Of a DNA stretch of 64,000 nucleotides, positions 27,249 through 34,956 are shown in pieces. The stretch is from JACJWR01 sp963842975 (GTDB lineage Bacteria; Actinomycetota; Actinomycetes; S36-B12; UBA10799): the NCBI GenBank assembly GCA_963842975.1, contig CAWJIH010000003.1, positions 1 to 64,000 of the forward strand, written 5' to 3'. Every line of letters starts with the position of its first letter. The first letter of the stretch is position 1. The position numbers were made by a program, and so were the translations under genes. The notes below the pieces were generated by a model. The model did not search any database, was not told the DNA's origin, and saw nothing but the letters and a program-made list of their open reading frames with translations.

Positions 27249-29135
27249 AACACGTGGCAAGGAACTGGCCCGAGCGGTGTTGCGGTGGCCGGGAGTGGGT
27301 CCGGCGGTGGGACGTGCCGTGGGTCGGCTCGGGCTGGCCACCGGTCGGGCTGCTCCGGTGCTGGACAGCGTCTACCGACGGCTCCCCGCGAGCGCGGGAC
27401 TGCCCTACGGCGCGACCACCGAGACCCAACACGCTGCCCTGCTGGCCTACTACGGCCGGTTGGAGAACTACCTGGCGCACGCGGAGTACCGACCCCGGAT
27501 CAGCATCGTGGTGCCGACCTACAAACCGGTGTACCAGTACCTGCACGAGATGCTGGGCAGCATCGCGTTGCAGGTCTACCCGAATTGGCAGTTGTGCATC
27601 GTCGACGACGCCTCCGGCGACCCGGAAGTCACACGCATCCTGGCCGGGTTCGCCGCCGCGCATCCAGGCAAAGTCGCGTACGCCACCCGGGCCGAGAACG
27701 GGCACATCGCCGCCACGAGTAACGATGCTCTGGCGCTGGCCGATGGCGACTACGTGGCGCTGCTGGATCATGACGACCGGCTCTACCCACACGCCCTCGC
27801 CGAGGTGGTGCTGGGGTTGAACGCCCACCGTGCTGCCGACGGGCGCTACCCACTGGTCGTCTACACCGACGAGCGCATGATTGACGAGGACGGCGCACCC
27901 ATTGGTGAGGTGTGGCTGAAGCCGGACTGGATGCCACTGCTGCACCTGACCAGCAACTACACCAACCACCTGACCGTCTACTCCCGCGAGCTATTGGCCG
28001 AGTTGGGTGGCTTCCGCACCGGCTTCGACGGCTCGCAGGATCACGACCTGATGCTGCGCGCCACCGAAGCGACCGATGCCGCAGGGCTGCCGGTGGTGCA
28101 CCTGCCCACCATCGCCTACCAGTGGCGCAGCCACCCCGGCTCGGTGGCGAAGGACCCCGGGGTGAAGTCATATTCGGTGGAACCCGCCATGCGTGCGGTG
28201 GCGCAGGCGTGTGAACGTCGCGAACGGCCCGCACAGGGTGTGGCGAGAGCCGGGGATCGTGGCCAACCGGATCGATTTCGAGCTGCCGGATCCGCCGCCG
28301 AAGGTTCACGTGTTGGTGCTCGACGATGCATCCGTCCGCGCCGGGTCCGGGCCCTGGATCTCCGGCTACGCCAACCTCGAGATCTCCCATGCGACCGCCA
28401 CTTCCACCGAACCCCCGGCGGTGATTCTGCAACAGGTGCTCGACGACACCGACGCCGACTTTCTGGTGGCGATGAGTGCTTCCGTGCGACCCGTCCGCGC
28501 CGACTGGGTCGCTGCCATGGCCGGGTTGGCGCAATTGCCCGAGGTGGGAGCCGTCGGCGGCCTCCTGCTCGGCGAGGACGGCAGGGTGGTCTCGGCCGGG
28601 CTGATCGGGATGGGCTCGCAGGGCACGGTCCCAGCGATGGCAGGGATGCCTCCCACCGAGGAGGTGTACCTGGCCTGGCCAGCAAGCATCCACGAAGTCC
28701 TTGCACTGGATTCGGCGGCCCTGATGGTCGACGTGCGAGCGGCGCGGGAAGTGGGCGGATTCCGCGCGGATCCGGCGTTCACCTTCTTCCACTTCGGCAC
28801 CGACCTCTGTCTGCGCTTGCGGGAAGCGGGCTACTCATCGGTGTTCACCCCATACGCCGAATTCGTCCAGGGCGCCGCGGCCGCTCCGGTGGCAGGTGAA
28901 CACCCCCGACCTGCCAGCGGTGGAACCACCGCCAGCACCGAACTCCGGCTTCAGGTGGACCTTGCCGAACGTTCGGCCCTCGTGCGCAAATGGGCTCGGT
29001 GGCTCGACAGCCGACCCCTATTTCAACCCTGGCCTGGCTCGATCACCGCAGTTTCGGGTGGACCCCACACTCACCTTGCCGGAGGTGCCGCCGGCGCTAT
29101 TCGACGAATGGTTAAGGACCGGCCACGTCGGCTGA
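27238..29135 (+). pseudogene. Two-domain glycosyltransferase family 2 protein (two frameshifts)
   Basis: Paralogue of the protein at 7300-9258. Domain 1 (SIVVPTYKPVYQYLHEML, CIVDDASGD, LLDHDDRLYP, GSQDHDLMLRA) is intact from the ATG at 27238, which has AAGGAG about eight bases upstream. The frame then breaks near 28215-28222 (one extra base) and again near 29014 (extra C in GACAGCCGACC); correcting both gives about 631 residues ending PEVPPALFDEWLRTGHVG. Domain 2 is degenerate even after correction: the NND-type acidic motif of the paralogue is replaced by VAMSASVRP and the VDNGSTD motif is missing. The 3' end overlaps the opposing ligase-like gene by 24 bp. Confidence 0.82.
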
Positions 29136-30389
29136 ACCGCCTACGGCCCTGCGCTCAACGGTTGGGGGGTGGATCTCGGCATCCTCAGACTCACCGTGGA
29201 CGTGACGATCCGCTCGGGCCAGCAGCACCGCAGAGGCGGCGATCACCGCCAACTGCACCACCAAAGCTGAGCGCACCGGCAGGGACAGCGACGACTCCTG
29301 TCCGCCGAGCAGGCAGAAGGTCACGAAAATCATCAATCCCCACTGGCGGTCAACGTGCACCGCCCGCACCGCGATCAGGGCCATGATGAAGATCAATCCA
29401 GCAAGGGAGAGCAGGCCCAGCAGCCCGGATTCCCCAGTGGCCTGCATCATCATGTTGTGGGCGGTATCGGGCTTCCACTCCAAACCTCGGAAGGCCAGAT
29501 AGTCCTCCGTGAGGAACTCCGGACCCCGACCGATGAGCGGGTTTGCTTCAAATTCGTCCTGGGCCAAACGCCAGGGGATCCCGCGGCCGTTGAAGTCGTA
29601 GCCGATCATCTCGGCGACGATGACCGGCACCGTGATCATCAATCCGGCCGCGGCGGCGATCGCCGGTGTGACCCAGTCCCAGCCCCGACGCCCCAGCGGC
29701 AGCAGCGCCACCAACAATCCGAACCCGGCCGCAATTGCCGACGTGCGACTTTGCGACCAGATCAGCGCCGCCACACCGGGAGCAACAACTCCGAAGGCGA
29801 GCAGCACCAGCCGGCGGACATCCCGTAGCCCGTCGGCCCAGTCGGTGATGAGCTGGCGCACTCCCAACACCACCGCCAGCCCAGCGAAGATGCCCATCGT
29901 GTTCGGGTGTGGCATCACTCCGCGCAGCTGCTCAAGACCGAAGAGGGCACGATCTTGGGCCGGCTCGATGAACAGGCCGTAGTCGAATATGCCGGCCATG
30001 GCCAGCGCCCCAGCCGCCAGGCCAGCCCAGGTGACCATACTGAGCACCACAATCGCCGACCAACGAACGGTCGCGGGTGGCAGCAGGGTAGCCGCCCACA
30101 CCGACACCCCGACCACAATCGCGAAGGCCATCTGACCCACGCTGATGGACTGTCCACGCGCCAGGCCCAACAACCCAGGCACCGCCATCGCAACTGCAAC
30201 CGCGATTCCCAACCACAGCGCAAGCTCGGGTGGGCGATGCCGCACGAGGATCCACACGCCCACCACCGTCGAGGCGAGCGCCACCACGGCAAAGCCCCAG
30301 CTAGGCAAGCCCAGGCGACCGAAACCGAACGCGGCCGCGAGAAAAATCAAGCCGATCCAAGCGGTGCGAGTCGGCAGCGCAGTCGTCAT
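29112..30389 (-). CDS. O-antigen ligase / polymerase-like membrane protein (Wzy_C family)
   Basis: About 425 residues with eleven or twelve membrane segments. Motifs of the O-antigen ligase family: GVMPHPNTMG, IWSQSRTSAIAAGFGLL, then a large periplasmic loop with NPLIGRGPEFLTEDY and AHNMMMQATGESGLLGLL, where the conserved His lies. Such proteins either polymerise repeat units or ligate a finished chain to an acceptor on the outer face of the membrane. In a locus with an ABC exporter a ligase role is more natural, but a polymerase is possible. The ATG at 30389 is placed by a TAGACT box just upstream; a GTG at 30395 is in frame. The last residues overlap the convergent GT2. Confidence 0.85.
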   Translation of the reverse strand: MTTALPTRTAWIGLIFLAAAFGFGRLGLPSWGFAVVALASTVVGVWILVRHRPPELALWLGIAVAVAMAVPGLLGLARGQSISVGQMAFAIVVGVSVWAATLLPPATVRWSAIVVLSMVTWAGLAAGALAMAGIFDYGLFIEPAQDRALFGLEQLRGVMPHPNTMGIFAGLAVVLGVRQLITDWADGLRDVRRLVLLAFGVVAPGVAALIWSQSRTSAIAAGFGLLVALLPLGRRGWDWVTPAIAAAAGLMITVPVIVAEMIGYDFNGRGIPWRLAQDEFEANPLIGRGPEFLTEDYLAFRGLEWKPDTAHNMMMQATGESGLLGLLSLAGLIFIMALIAVRAVHVDRQWGLMIFVTFCLLGGQESSLSLPVRSALVVQLAVIAASAVLLARADRHVHGESEDAEIHPPTVERRAVGGSADVAGP

Positions 30390-30395
30390 GGGCAC

Positions 30396-30401
30396 AGTCT
30401 A
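30396..30401 (-). promoter_or_regulatory. Possible -10 element, leaderless start of the ligase-like gene
   Basis: On the minus strand TAGACT is followed by six bases and then the ATG at 30389. The distance suits a -10 hexamer with transcription starting at the A of the ATG, i.e. a leaderless mRNA. This is common in Actinobacteria and explains the lack of a ribosome-binding site. No good -35 is visible. Confidence 0.4.
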
Positions 30402-30411
30402 GGGTCGGCGT

Positions 30412-31605
30412 TTACATTCCGTGCAGATCGTCTGCGATGCCCAGGTGCGGGAACACCGCGCGTCGGGTCGCCTTGATCGCACGGTCGTACACATCCGAGG
30501 GGTTGATCCGGCCATCCCATGGGTTGGCGGCGAGTTCCCGGCCGTCGGTCATGCGCCCTGGCGCCGGCCGGCCCATAGTCTGCTGAACGAACGCCGAGAA
30601 CGCGTCTGGAACCGCGACGGTGGGTTCGAGGTCCGCACCGCAGACGATCGCGGTGAGGTGAGTCCACGCCCGAGGCACCACATCCACCCACTCGTAGCCA
30701 CCCCCGCCGACCGCGATCCAGCGGCCGTCGGCGAATTCGTGGGCGAGTTCATGCACCCGCTGATACGAGCGGCGCTGGCCGTCGATAGTGAGCGCCATGT
30801 GGGCCAACGGATCATCGACATGTGAGTCGCACCCGTGTTGCGAGAAGATGATCTCTGGCTGGAATGCCTCGATCACGTCCGGTACGACCGCCTCAAAGGC
30901 TCGCATCCACTTGTCGTCCACCGTGCCGGGCGGCAAGGCGACGTTCACAGCGCTGCCTTCGGCCCCGCGACCACCGATCTCCTCGGCGAAACCGGTTCCC
31001 GGAAAAAGCGTCCGACCGGACTCGTGCAGCGACACCGTCAACACTCGCGGATCGGACCAGAAGATGTTTTGCACACCATCACCGTGGTGCACATCCACGT
31101 CGATGTAGGCGATCCGGCTGAAGCCCTGATCAAGCAGCCACGCGATTGCCACCGCGACGTCGTTGTACACGCAGAAGCCACTTGCCGCCCCGCGGTGGGC
31201 GTGATGCAACCCGCCCGAAATGTTCACGGCATGGAGGTGGGTCCCGGATGCGACCGCGGCAGCCGCCGCCATCGTCGCCCCGGACACATGCATGCTGGCG
31301 TCGTGCATCCCAGGGAAGGCCGGCACATCTTCGGTGCCCAGTCCGCGCGAGGGGTCGGCACTCCACAAGTCGACGGAGGCGAGCTTGACGGCATCGACCA
31401 AGTCCGGCGAGTGGACCCGCAGGATGTCGGCGACATCGGCGGGCTCCACCGGGGATATCACATCGACGTTGGGCTGATCGAGCAGATGGAAGTCACGCAC
31501 CAGTCGGTAGGTCAACTGCTGCCGGACCGGCGCCAGCGGGTGTCCAGGGCCAAAGTCGTACTTGCGCAGGCGATCGTCCCAGACAAATGCGGCCCGGCCA
31601 GTCAT
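30412..31605 (-). CDS. acuC: Histone-deacetylase-family acetoin utilization protein AcuC
   Basis: Zinc-dependent deacetylase of the arginase/deacetylase fold. In Bacillus AcuC removes acetyl groups from acetyl-CoA synthetase. 397 residues. Active-site elements: GGLHHAHRGAASGFCVYNDV (tandem His), AYIDVDVHHGDGVQ (zinc Asp-His), SLHESGRTLFPGTG, SQHGCDSHVDDPLAH (second zinc Asp region) and the late VGGGGYEW loop. All expected catalytic residues appear present. It is the last gene of a leftward run TetR - proline dehydrogenase - proC - acuC and overlaps proC by four bases, so co-translation is likely. Confidence 0.92.
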   Translation of the reverse strand: MTGRAAFVWDDRLRKYDFGPGHPLAPVRQQLTYRLVRDFHLLDQPNVDVISPVEPADVADILRVHSPDLVDAVKLASVDLWSADPSRGLGTEDVPAFPGMHDASMHVSGATMAAAAAVASGTHLHAVNISGGLHHAHRGAASGFCVYNDVAVAIAWLLDQGFSRIAYIDVDVHHGDGVQNIFWSDPRVLTVSLHESGRTLFPGTGFAEEIGGRGAEGSAVNVALPPGTVDDKWMRAFEAVVPDVIEAFQPEIIFSQHGCDSHVDDPLAHMALTIDGQRRSYQRVHELAHEFADGRWIAVGGGGYEWVDVVPRAWTHLTAIVCGADLEPTVAVPDAFSAFVQQTMGRPAPGRMTDGRELAANPWDGRINPSDVYDRAIKATRRAVFPHLGIADDLHGM

Positions 31606-32444
31606 CGGCCACCCGCGAGCTCACGTGATCGATCCCGGGCGGCCTCCATCGCGGTGACGAATGCCGCTCGCACTTTGTGGTCATCTAGCTGCCGAATCGC
31701 GGCCACTGTCGTCCCGGCCGGTGAACTGACGTTCTCACGCAGCACTGTGGGATGCTCGCCGGTGTCGCGCAGCATGGCCGCAGCGCCCACCAGCGTCTGC
31801 ACCACCAGTTCGTTCGACAACGCCCGCGGCAGACCGAGCAGCACACCGGCTTCGATCATCGCCTCCACCACGTAGAAGATGTAGGCAGGTCCAGACCCGG
31901 AGATCGCCGTCACCGCATCCAGGTAGCCCTCCGGCACCTCGATCACTTTGCCCACCGACGACATCAACCGCTGTGCTTGCGAGAGGTGGCTCTGGTCGCA
32001 GGACACGCCAGCGGCAATGGCCGACATGCCCTCGTCCACCAGCGCTGGGGTATTGGGCATCACCCGAACCACCGGATGCCCACGCGGCAGGCCCTTTTCG
32101 ATGGTTTCGCAGGTGATCCCAGCGGCCAGCGAAAGCACCAGCGCTCCCGTGCGCAGCTCGGGGGAAATCTCAGCGAGCAGTGCCGCCATATCCTGCGGCT
32201 TCACCACCAGAATGAGCGTGTCGGCGATTCTGGCGCCCTCAATGTTGGTGAGCACCGCGACGCCGTGGCGCTCCCGGATCTGTTCGGCTCGGTCCTCCCG
32301 GCGCTCGGTGATAAAGACATCACCGTGTTGCGCCCCGCCCGCGAGCAGGCCAGAGAGCAGTGCCTCACCCATCACACCGGCACCGAAGATACCGATCGTT
32401 GGCGTTCCGTTTCCGCCGACAACGCCCAACTCAGCAGAGTCCAT
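31602..32444 (-). CDS. proC: Pyrroline-5-carboxylate reductase
   Basis: Last step of proline synthesis; it reduces pyrroline-5-carboxylate with NAD(P)H. About 280 residues. The N-terminal dinucleotide-binding motif is TIGIFGAGVMGEALLSGL, later LILVVKPQDM and RVMPNTPALVDEG, and the C-terminal dimerisation domain has AISGSGPAYIFYVVEAM and ENVSSPAGTTVAAIRQLD, all ProC hallmarks. I chose the ATG at 32444; the GTG at 32450 is also possible, as GGGG lies just before it. Synteny with Mycobacterium Rv0500 supports the call. It lies 14 bp after proline dehydrogenase, the opposing catabolic enzyme. Confidence 0.93.
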   Translation of the reverse strand: MDSAELGVVGGNGTPTIGIFGAGVMGEALLSGLLAGGAQHGDVFITERREDRAEQIRERHGVAVLTNIEGARIADTLILVVKPQDMAALLAEISPELRTGALVLSLAAGITCETIEKGLPRGHPVVRVMPNTPALVDEGMSAIAAGVSCDQSHLSQAQRLMSSVGKVIEVPEGYLDAVTAISGSGPAYIFYVVEAMIEAGVLLGLPRALSNELVVQTLVGAAAMLRDTGEHPTVLRENVSSPAGTTVAAIRQLDDHKVRAAFVTAMEAARDRSRELAGGR

Positions 32445-32458
32445 CTCCACGCTTGCCC

Positions 32459-33388
32459 CTAACTGGTACTCACCAACGAGCGCACGAAAAGCGCCAAGTT
32501 GGCGGGCTTCTCCGCCATCCGGCGGACCATGTAGCCGTACCATTCGGCACCGTACGGAACGTACACCCGCACCTTCTCCCCCGCGGCGGCGAGGCGGGCT
32601 TGTTCGTCCGGACGGACGCCGTAGAGCATTTGGTATTCGTATTCACCCCGCTTGCGGTGCGAGCGGACTGCGAGTGCCTCGGCGATGTCGATCAGCCGGG
32701 GATCGTGGGTGGCCAGCATCGGATAGCCCTGACCCGCAAGCAGCACCTTCATGCAACGGACGTAGCTGCGGTCGACCTCACCGCGGCTGGCGAAGGCGAC
32801 GCTTTCGGGCTCACGGTAGGCGCCTTTGCACAGCCGCACCCGCGATCCTTCGTAAGCGAGGTCGCGGCAGTCGGCCTCGGTGCGGTAGAGGTACGCCTGC
32901 AGTACCGCTCCTACCCACGGGAAATCCTCACGCAAGGTCCGCAGCGTCTCCAACGTGAGATCGGTGGTGGTGTGATCCTCCATGTCCAAAGTCACCGTGG
33001 TGCCGACGCGGGCGGCCGCCGAGCAGATGACGTGGGCGTTTTCGGTCGCGATCTTCGGGCCGTCGCCGGGCAGCGACTGCCCGATCGCGGAGAGTTTGAC
33101 CGACACCTCCGCGGAATTTGCCAACCCTGCTTCGGCAAGGCCAGCAAGCAAATCGAGGTAGGCGTCGCGAATTCCATCTGCTTGATCCAGCGAGACGGTG
33201 TCCTCGCCCAAGTGGTCGATCGTGGACTGCAGCCCCGCGGCTGCCAACTCACCAGCGGTCGCCACGGCCTCTGCGGTGGCATCGCCGGCCACGTAGCGGG
33301 CGACGACACTGCGCGCCACCGGCGCTTTCTCCGAGAACGTCTTCAATCCGTTGCTGCGGGACGCCAGCAGCAGTGCCTGTCGAATCAT
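32459..33388 (-). CDS. Proline dehydrogenase
   Basis: FAD enzyme that oxidises proline to pyrroline-5-carboxylate and passes electrons to quinone. It is the monofunctional form, 309 residues, a TIM-barrel flavoprotein. Family motifs: SVKLSAIGQSLPGDG, VTLDMEDHTTTDLTL, VLQAYLYRTEADC, VRLCKGAYREPESVAF, MLATHDPRL, YEYQMLYGVRPDEQ and VRVYVPYGAEWYGYMVRRM, with the Arg pair that binds the proline carboxylate near the end. Only 3 bp separates it from the TetR gene upstream. No P5C dehydrogenase gene is visible nearby. Confidence 0.93.
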   Translation of the reverse strand: MIRQALLLASRSNGLKTFSEKAPVARSVVARYVAGDATAEAVATAGELAAAGLQSTIDHLGEDTVSLDQADGIRDAYLDLLAGLAEAGLANSAEVSVKLSAIGQSLPGDGPKIATENAHVICSAAARVGTTVTLDMEDHTTTDLTLETLRTLREDFPWVGAVLQAYLYRTEADCRDLAYEGSRVRLCKGAYREPESVAFASRGEVDRSYVRCMKVLLAGQGYPMLATHDPRLIDIAEALAVRSHRKRGEYEYQMLYGVRPDEQARLAAAGEKVRVYVPYGAEWYGYMVRRMAEKPANLALFVRSLVSTS

Positions 33389-33391
33389 GTC

Positions 33392-33973
33392 TCACGCACC
33401 TCCGGGCAGGGGAATCGATGGGTCCAACCACGCTTGGACTGTGGGAGCCACGATACGCACCAGGTCGTCGTCGGGCATCGACGCCAGGGGCTCAAATTTG
33501 ATGATGAAACGGTTGACCGTGATTCCGATCAGGTAGGCCGAAATCAGGGCCACCCGCAGCCGGGCATCAGGGACGCCGATAGTGCGGGCGAGCCGGTCGA
33601 GGATGGACTCTTCGAAGAAGACCTGCAGCCCGGCGGCAGCCTTTGTGGTGGAAGCTCCGGCGCGGAAGAGTGCCTCCAGGTCTTCGCGGGCCTCGGGGTC
33701 ACCCAGGGTGTCGAGGGTGGTGCGCGTCAGCCGCTCACCCAGGCCATCGAGGCCGGGGGCCACCAGCTCAGGCACCGCGGTGGCCGGATCAAACGGCAAC
33801 TTCATGGCGGCGGCAAAGAGCTTCTCCTTCGACTCCCAATACCGCTGCACCACCTCTGGTGCCACGCCCGCCGCAGACGCCACACCTTTGACCGTGGTCT
33901 TCACGTAGCCCCTGCTGTGGAACGCTGCCCGAGCCGAGTCGAGCACAGCATCGCGTACATCGTCGGTTCCCAT
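33392..33973 (-). CDS. TetR-family transcriptional regulator
   Basis: 193 residues. The N-terminal helix-turn-helix is clear: VLDSARAAFHSRGYVKTTVKGVASAAGVAPEVVQRYWESKEKLF. The C-terminal ligand domain ends in LISAYLIGITVNRFIIKFEPL, like the PF17920-type TetR C-domains of Actinobacteria. It is the first gene of the unit with proline dehydrogenase (3 bp gap), so it may regulate that unit; the ligand is unknown. Upstream lies 68 bp before the Rv0498-like gene end, where a promoter and operator would have to fit. Confidence 0.88.
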   Translation of the reverse strand: MGTDDVRDAVLDSARAAFHSRGYVKTTVKGVASAAGVAPEVVQRYWESKEKLFAAAMKLPFDPATAVPELVAPGLDGLGERLTRTTLDTLGDPEAREDLEALFRAGASTTKAAAGLQVFFEESILDRLARTIGVPDARLRVALISAYLIGITVNRFIIKFEPLASMPDDDLVRIVAPTVQAWLDPSIPLPGGA

Positions 33974-34041
33974 GAGCCAACGTTAGACCTAGGCGGGCAT
34001 CTTTGCGTCTCACCCGCGGCAGTCGAAGCCGCGGATCCGGA

Positions 34042-34956
34042 CTATCCGGACACCAGATGCAGTCGGGCGAACGCCAGCGCCTCAGCGAGGTCGGCTTCCC
34101 GGGTGGCCCGGTTGCCCGCCTTTCTGGTGGTGACTTCCAACACCACCGCGCCATCAAACCCGCCGGCGGCCAGCCGCTCCAGCAGTGCGCCGCAGGGCTG
34201 GGTCCCCCGGCCTGGAACCAGGTGCTCGTCGCGGGCGGCCCCGGTGCCATCGGCGAGGTGAATGTGGACCAGCGAATCACCCAGGTCAGCCGCCATTTCC
34301 AGGGCATCAGTTCCACTGACTGCAGTATGCGAAAGATCCAACGTGGTGTGCAGGTAGTCCTCGTCGCGAACGTCCCAACCCGGGGAGTAGGCAGCGAGTT
34401 CTCTGGAACGTGCCCGCCACGGATACATGTTTTCCACCGCGAATCGCACCGCGGTTTCGTCACCCATACGCTGCAGGCCGCGGACGAAATCTTTGGCGTA
34501 GTCGCGTTGCCAGCGAAACGGCGGGTGCACCACCACGGTGTCCGCGCCCAGCGCCTGAGCAGCGGCGTTGGCCCGCACCAACTTTGCCCACGGATCCGTG
34601 CCCCACACCCGCTGGGTCACCAACAGGCACGGAGCGTGCACCGCCAGCACTGGAATCTCGTAGGTGTCGATGAGGCGTTTGATGGCGTCGAAGTCCTGAC
34701 TCACTGCGTCGTTCATCACCATCACTTCGATGCCGTCGTAGCCCAACCGACTGGCCATCTCGAACGCCGCCGCTGGGCTTTCCGGGTACACCGACACGGT
34801 GGACAGCGCCACTTTCGCCGCGGCAGGACGGGGGACGGGGGCCTTCGGTGCGGCGGCTTGCGGTGCGGCGGCGGTTCGGTGCGGCGGCGGCCTTCTGCGT
34901 GCGGCGGCGGCCTTCTGCGTCGTGGCGGCTTTGGCCGTCGTCGGGTCAGTGGTCAT
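34042..34956 (-). CDS. Rv0498-like sugar phosphate isomerase/epimerase family protein
   Basis: 304 residues. The TIM barrel of the xylose isomerase-like / AP endonuclease 2 superfamily starts near residue 50: VALSTVSVYPESPAAAFEMA, VLAVHAPCLL, TVVVHPPFRWQ, VRFAVENMYPWRAR, TTLDLSHTAVSG and VHIHLADGTGAARDEHLVPG, with the His, Glu and Asp residues that bind metal. The synteny ppx ... this gene ... proC matches Rv0498 in Mycobacterium. Substrate is unknown. The first 47 residues are Ala/Pro/Arg-rich and encoded by a repeat with a perfect 20-bp tandem duplication at 34881-34920. The ATG overlaps the P-type ATPase stop by four bases. Confidence 0.82.
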   Translation of the reverse strand: MTTDPTTAKAATTQKAAAARRRPPPHRTAAAPQAAAPKAPVPRPAAAKVALSTVSVYPESPAAAFEMASRLGYDGIEVMVMNDAVSQDFDAIKRLIDTYEIPVLAVHAPCLLVTQRVWGTDPWAKLVRANAAAQALGADTVVVHPPFRWQRDYAKDFVRGLQRMGDETAVRFAVENMYPWRARSRELAAYSPGWDVRDEDYLHTTLDLSHTAVSGTDALEMAADLGDSLVHIHLADGTGAARDEHLVPGRGTQPCGALLERLAAGGFDGAVVLEVTTRKAGNRATREADLAEALAFARLHLVSG

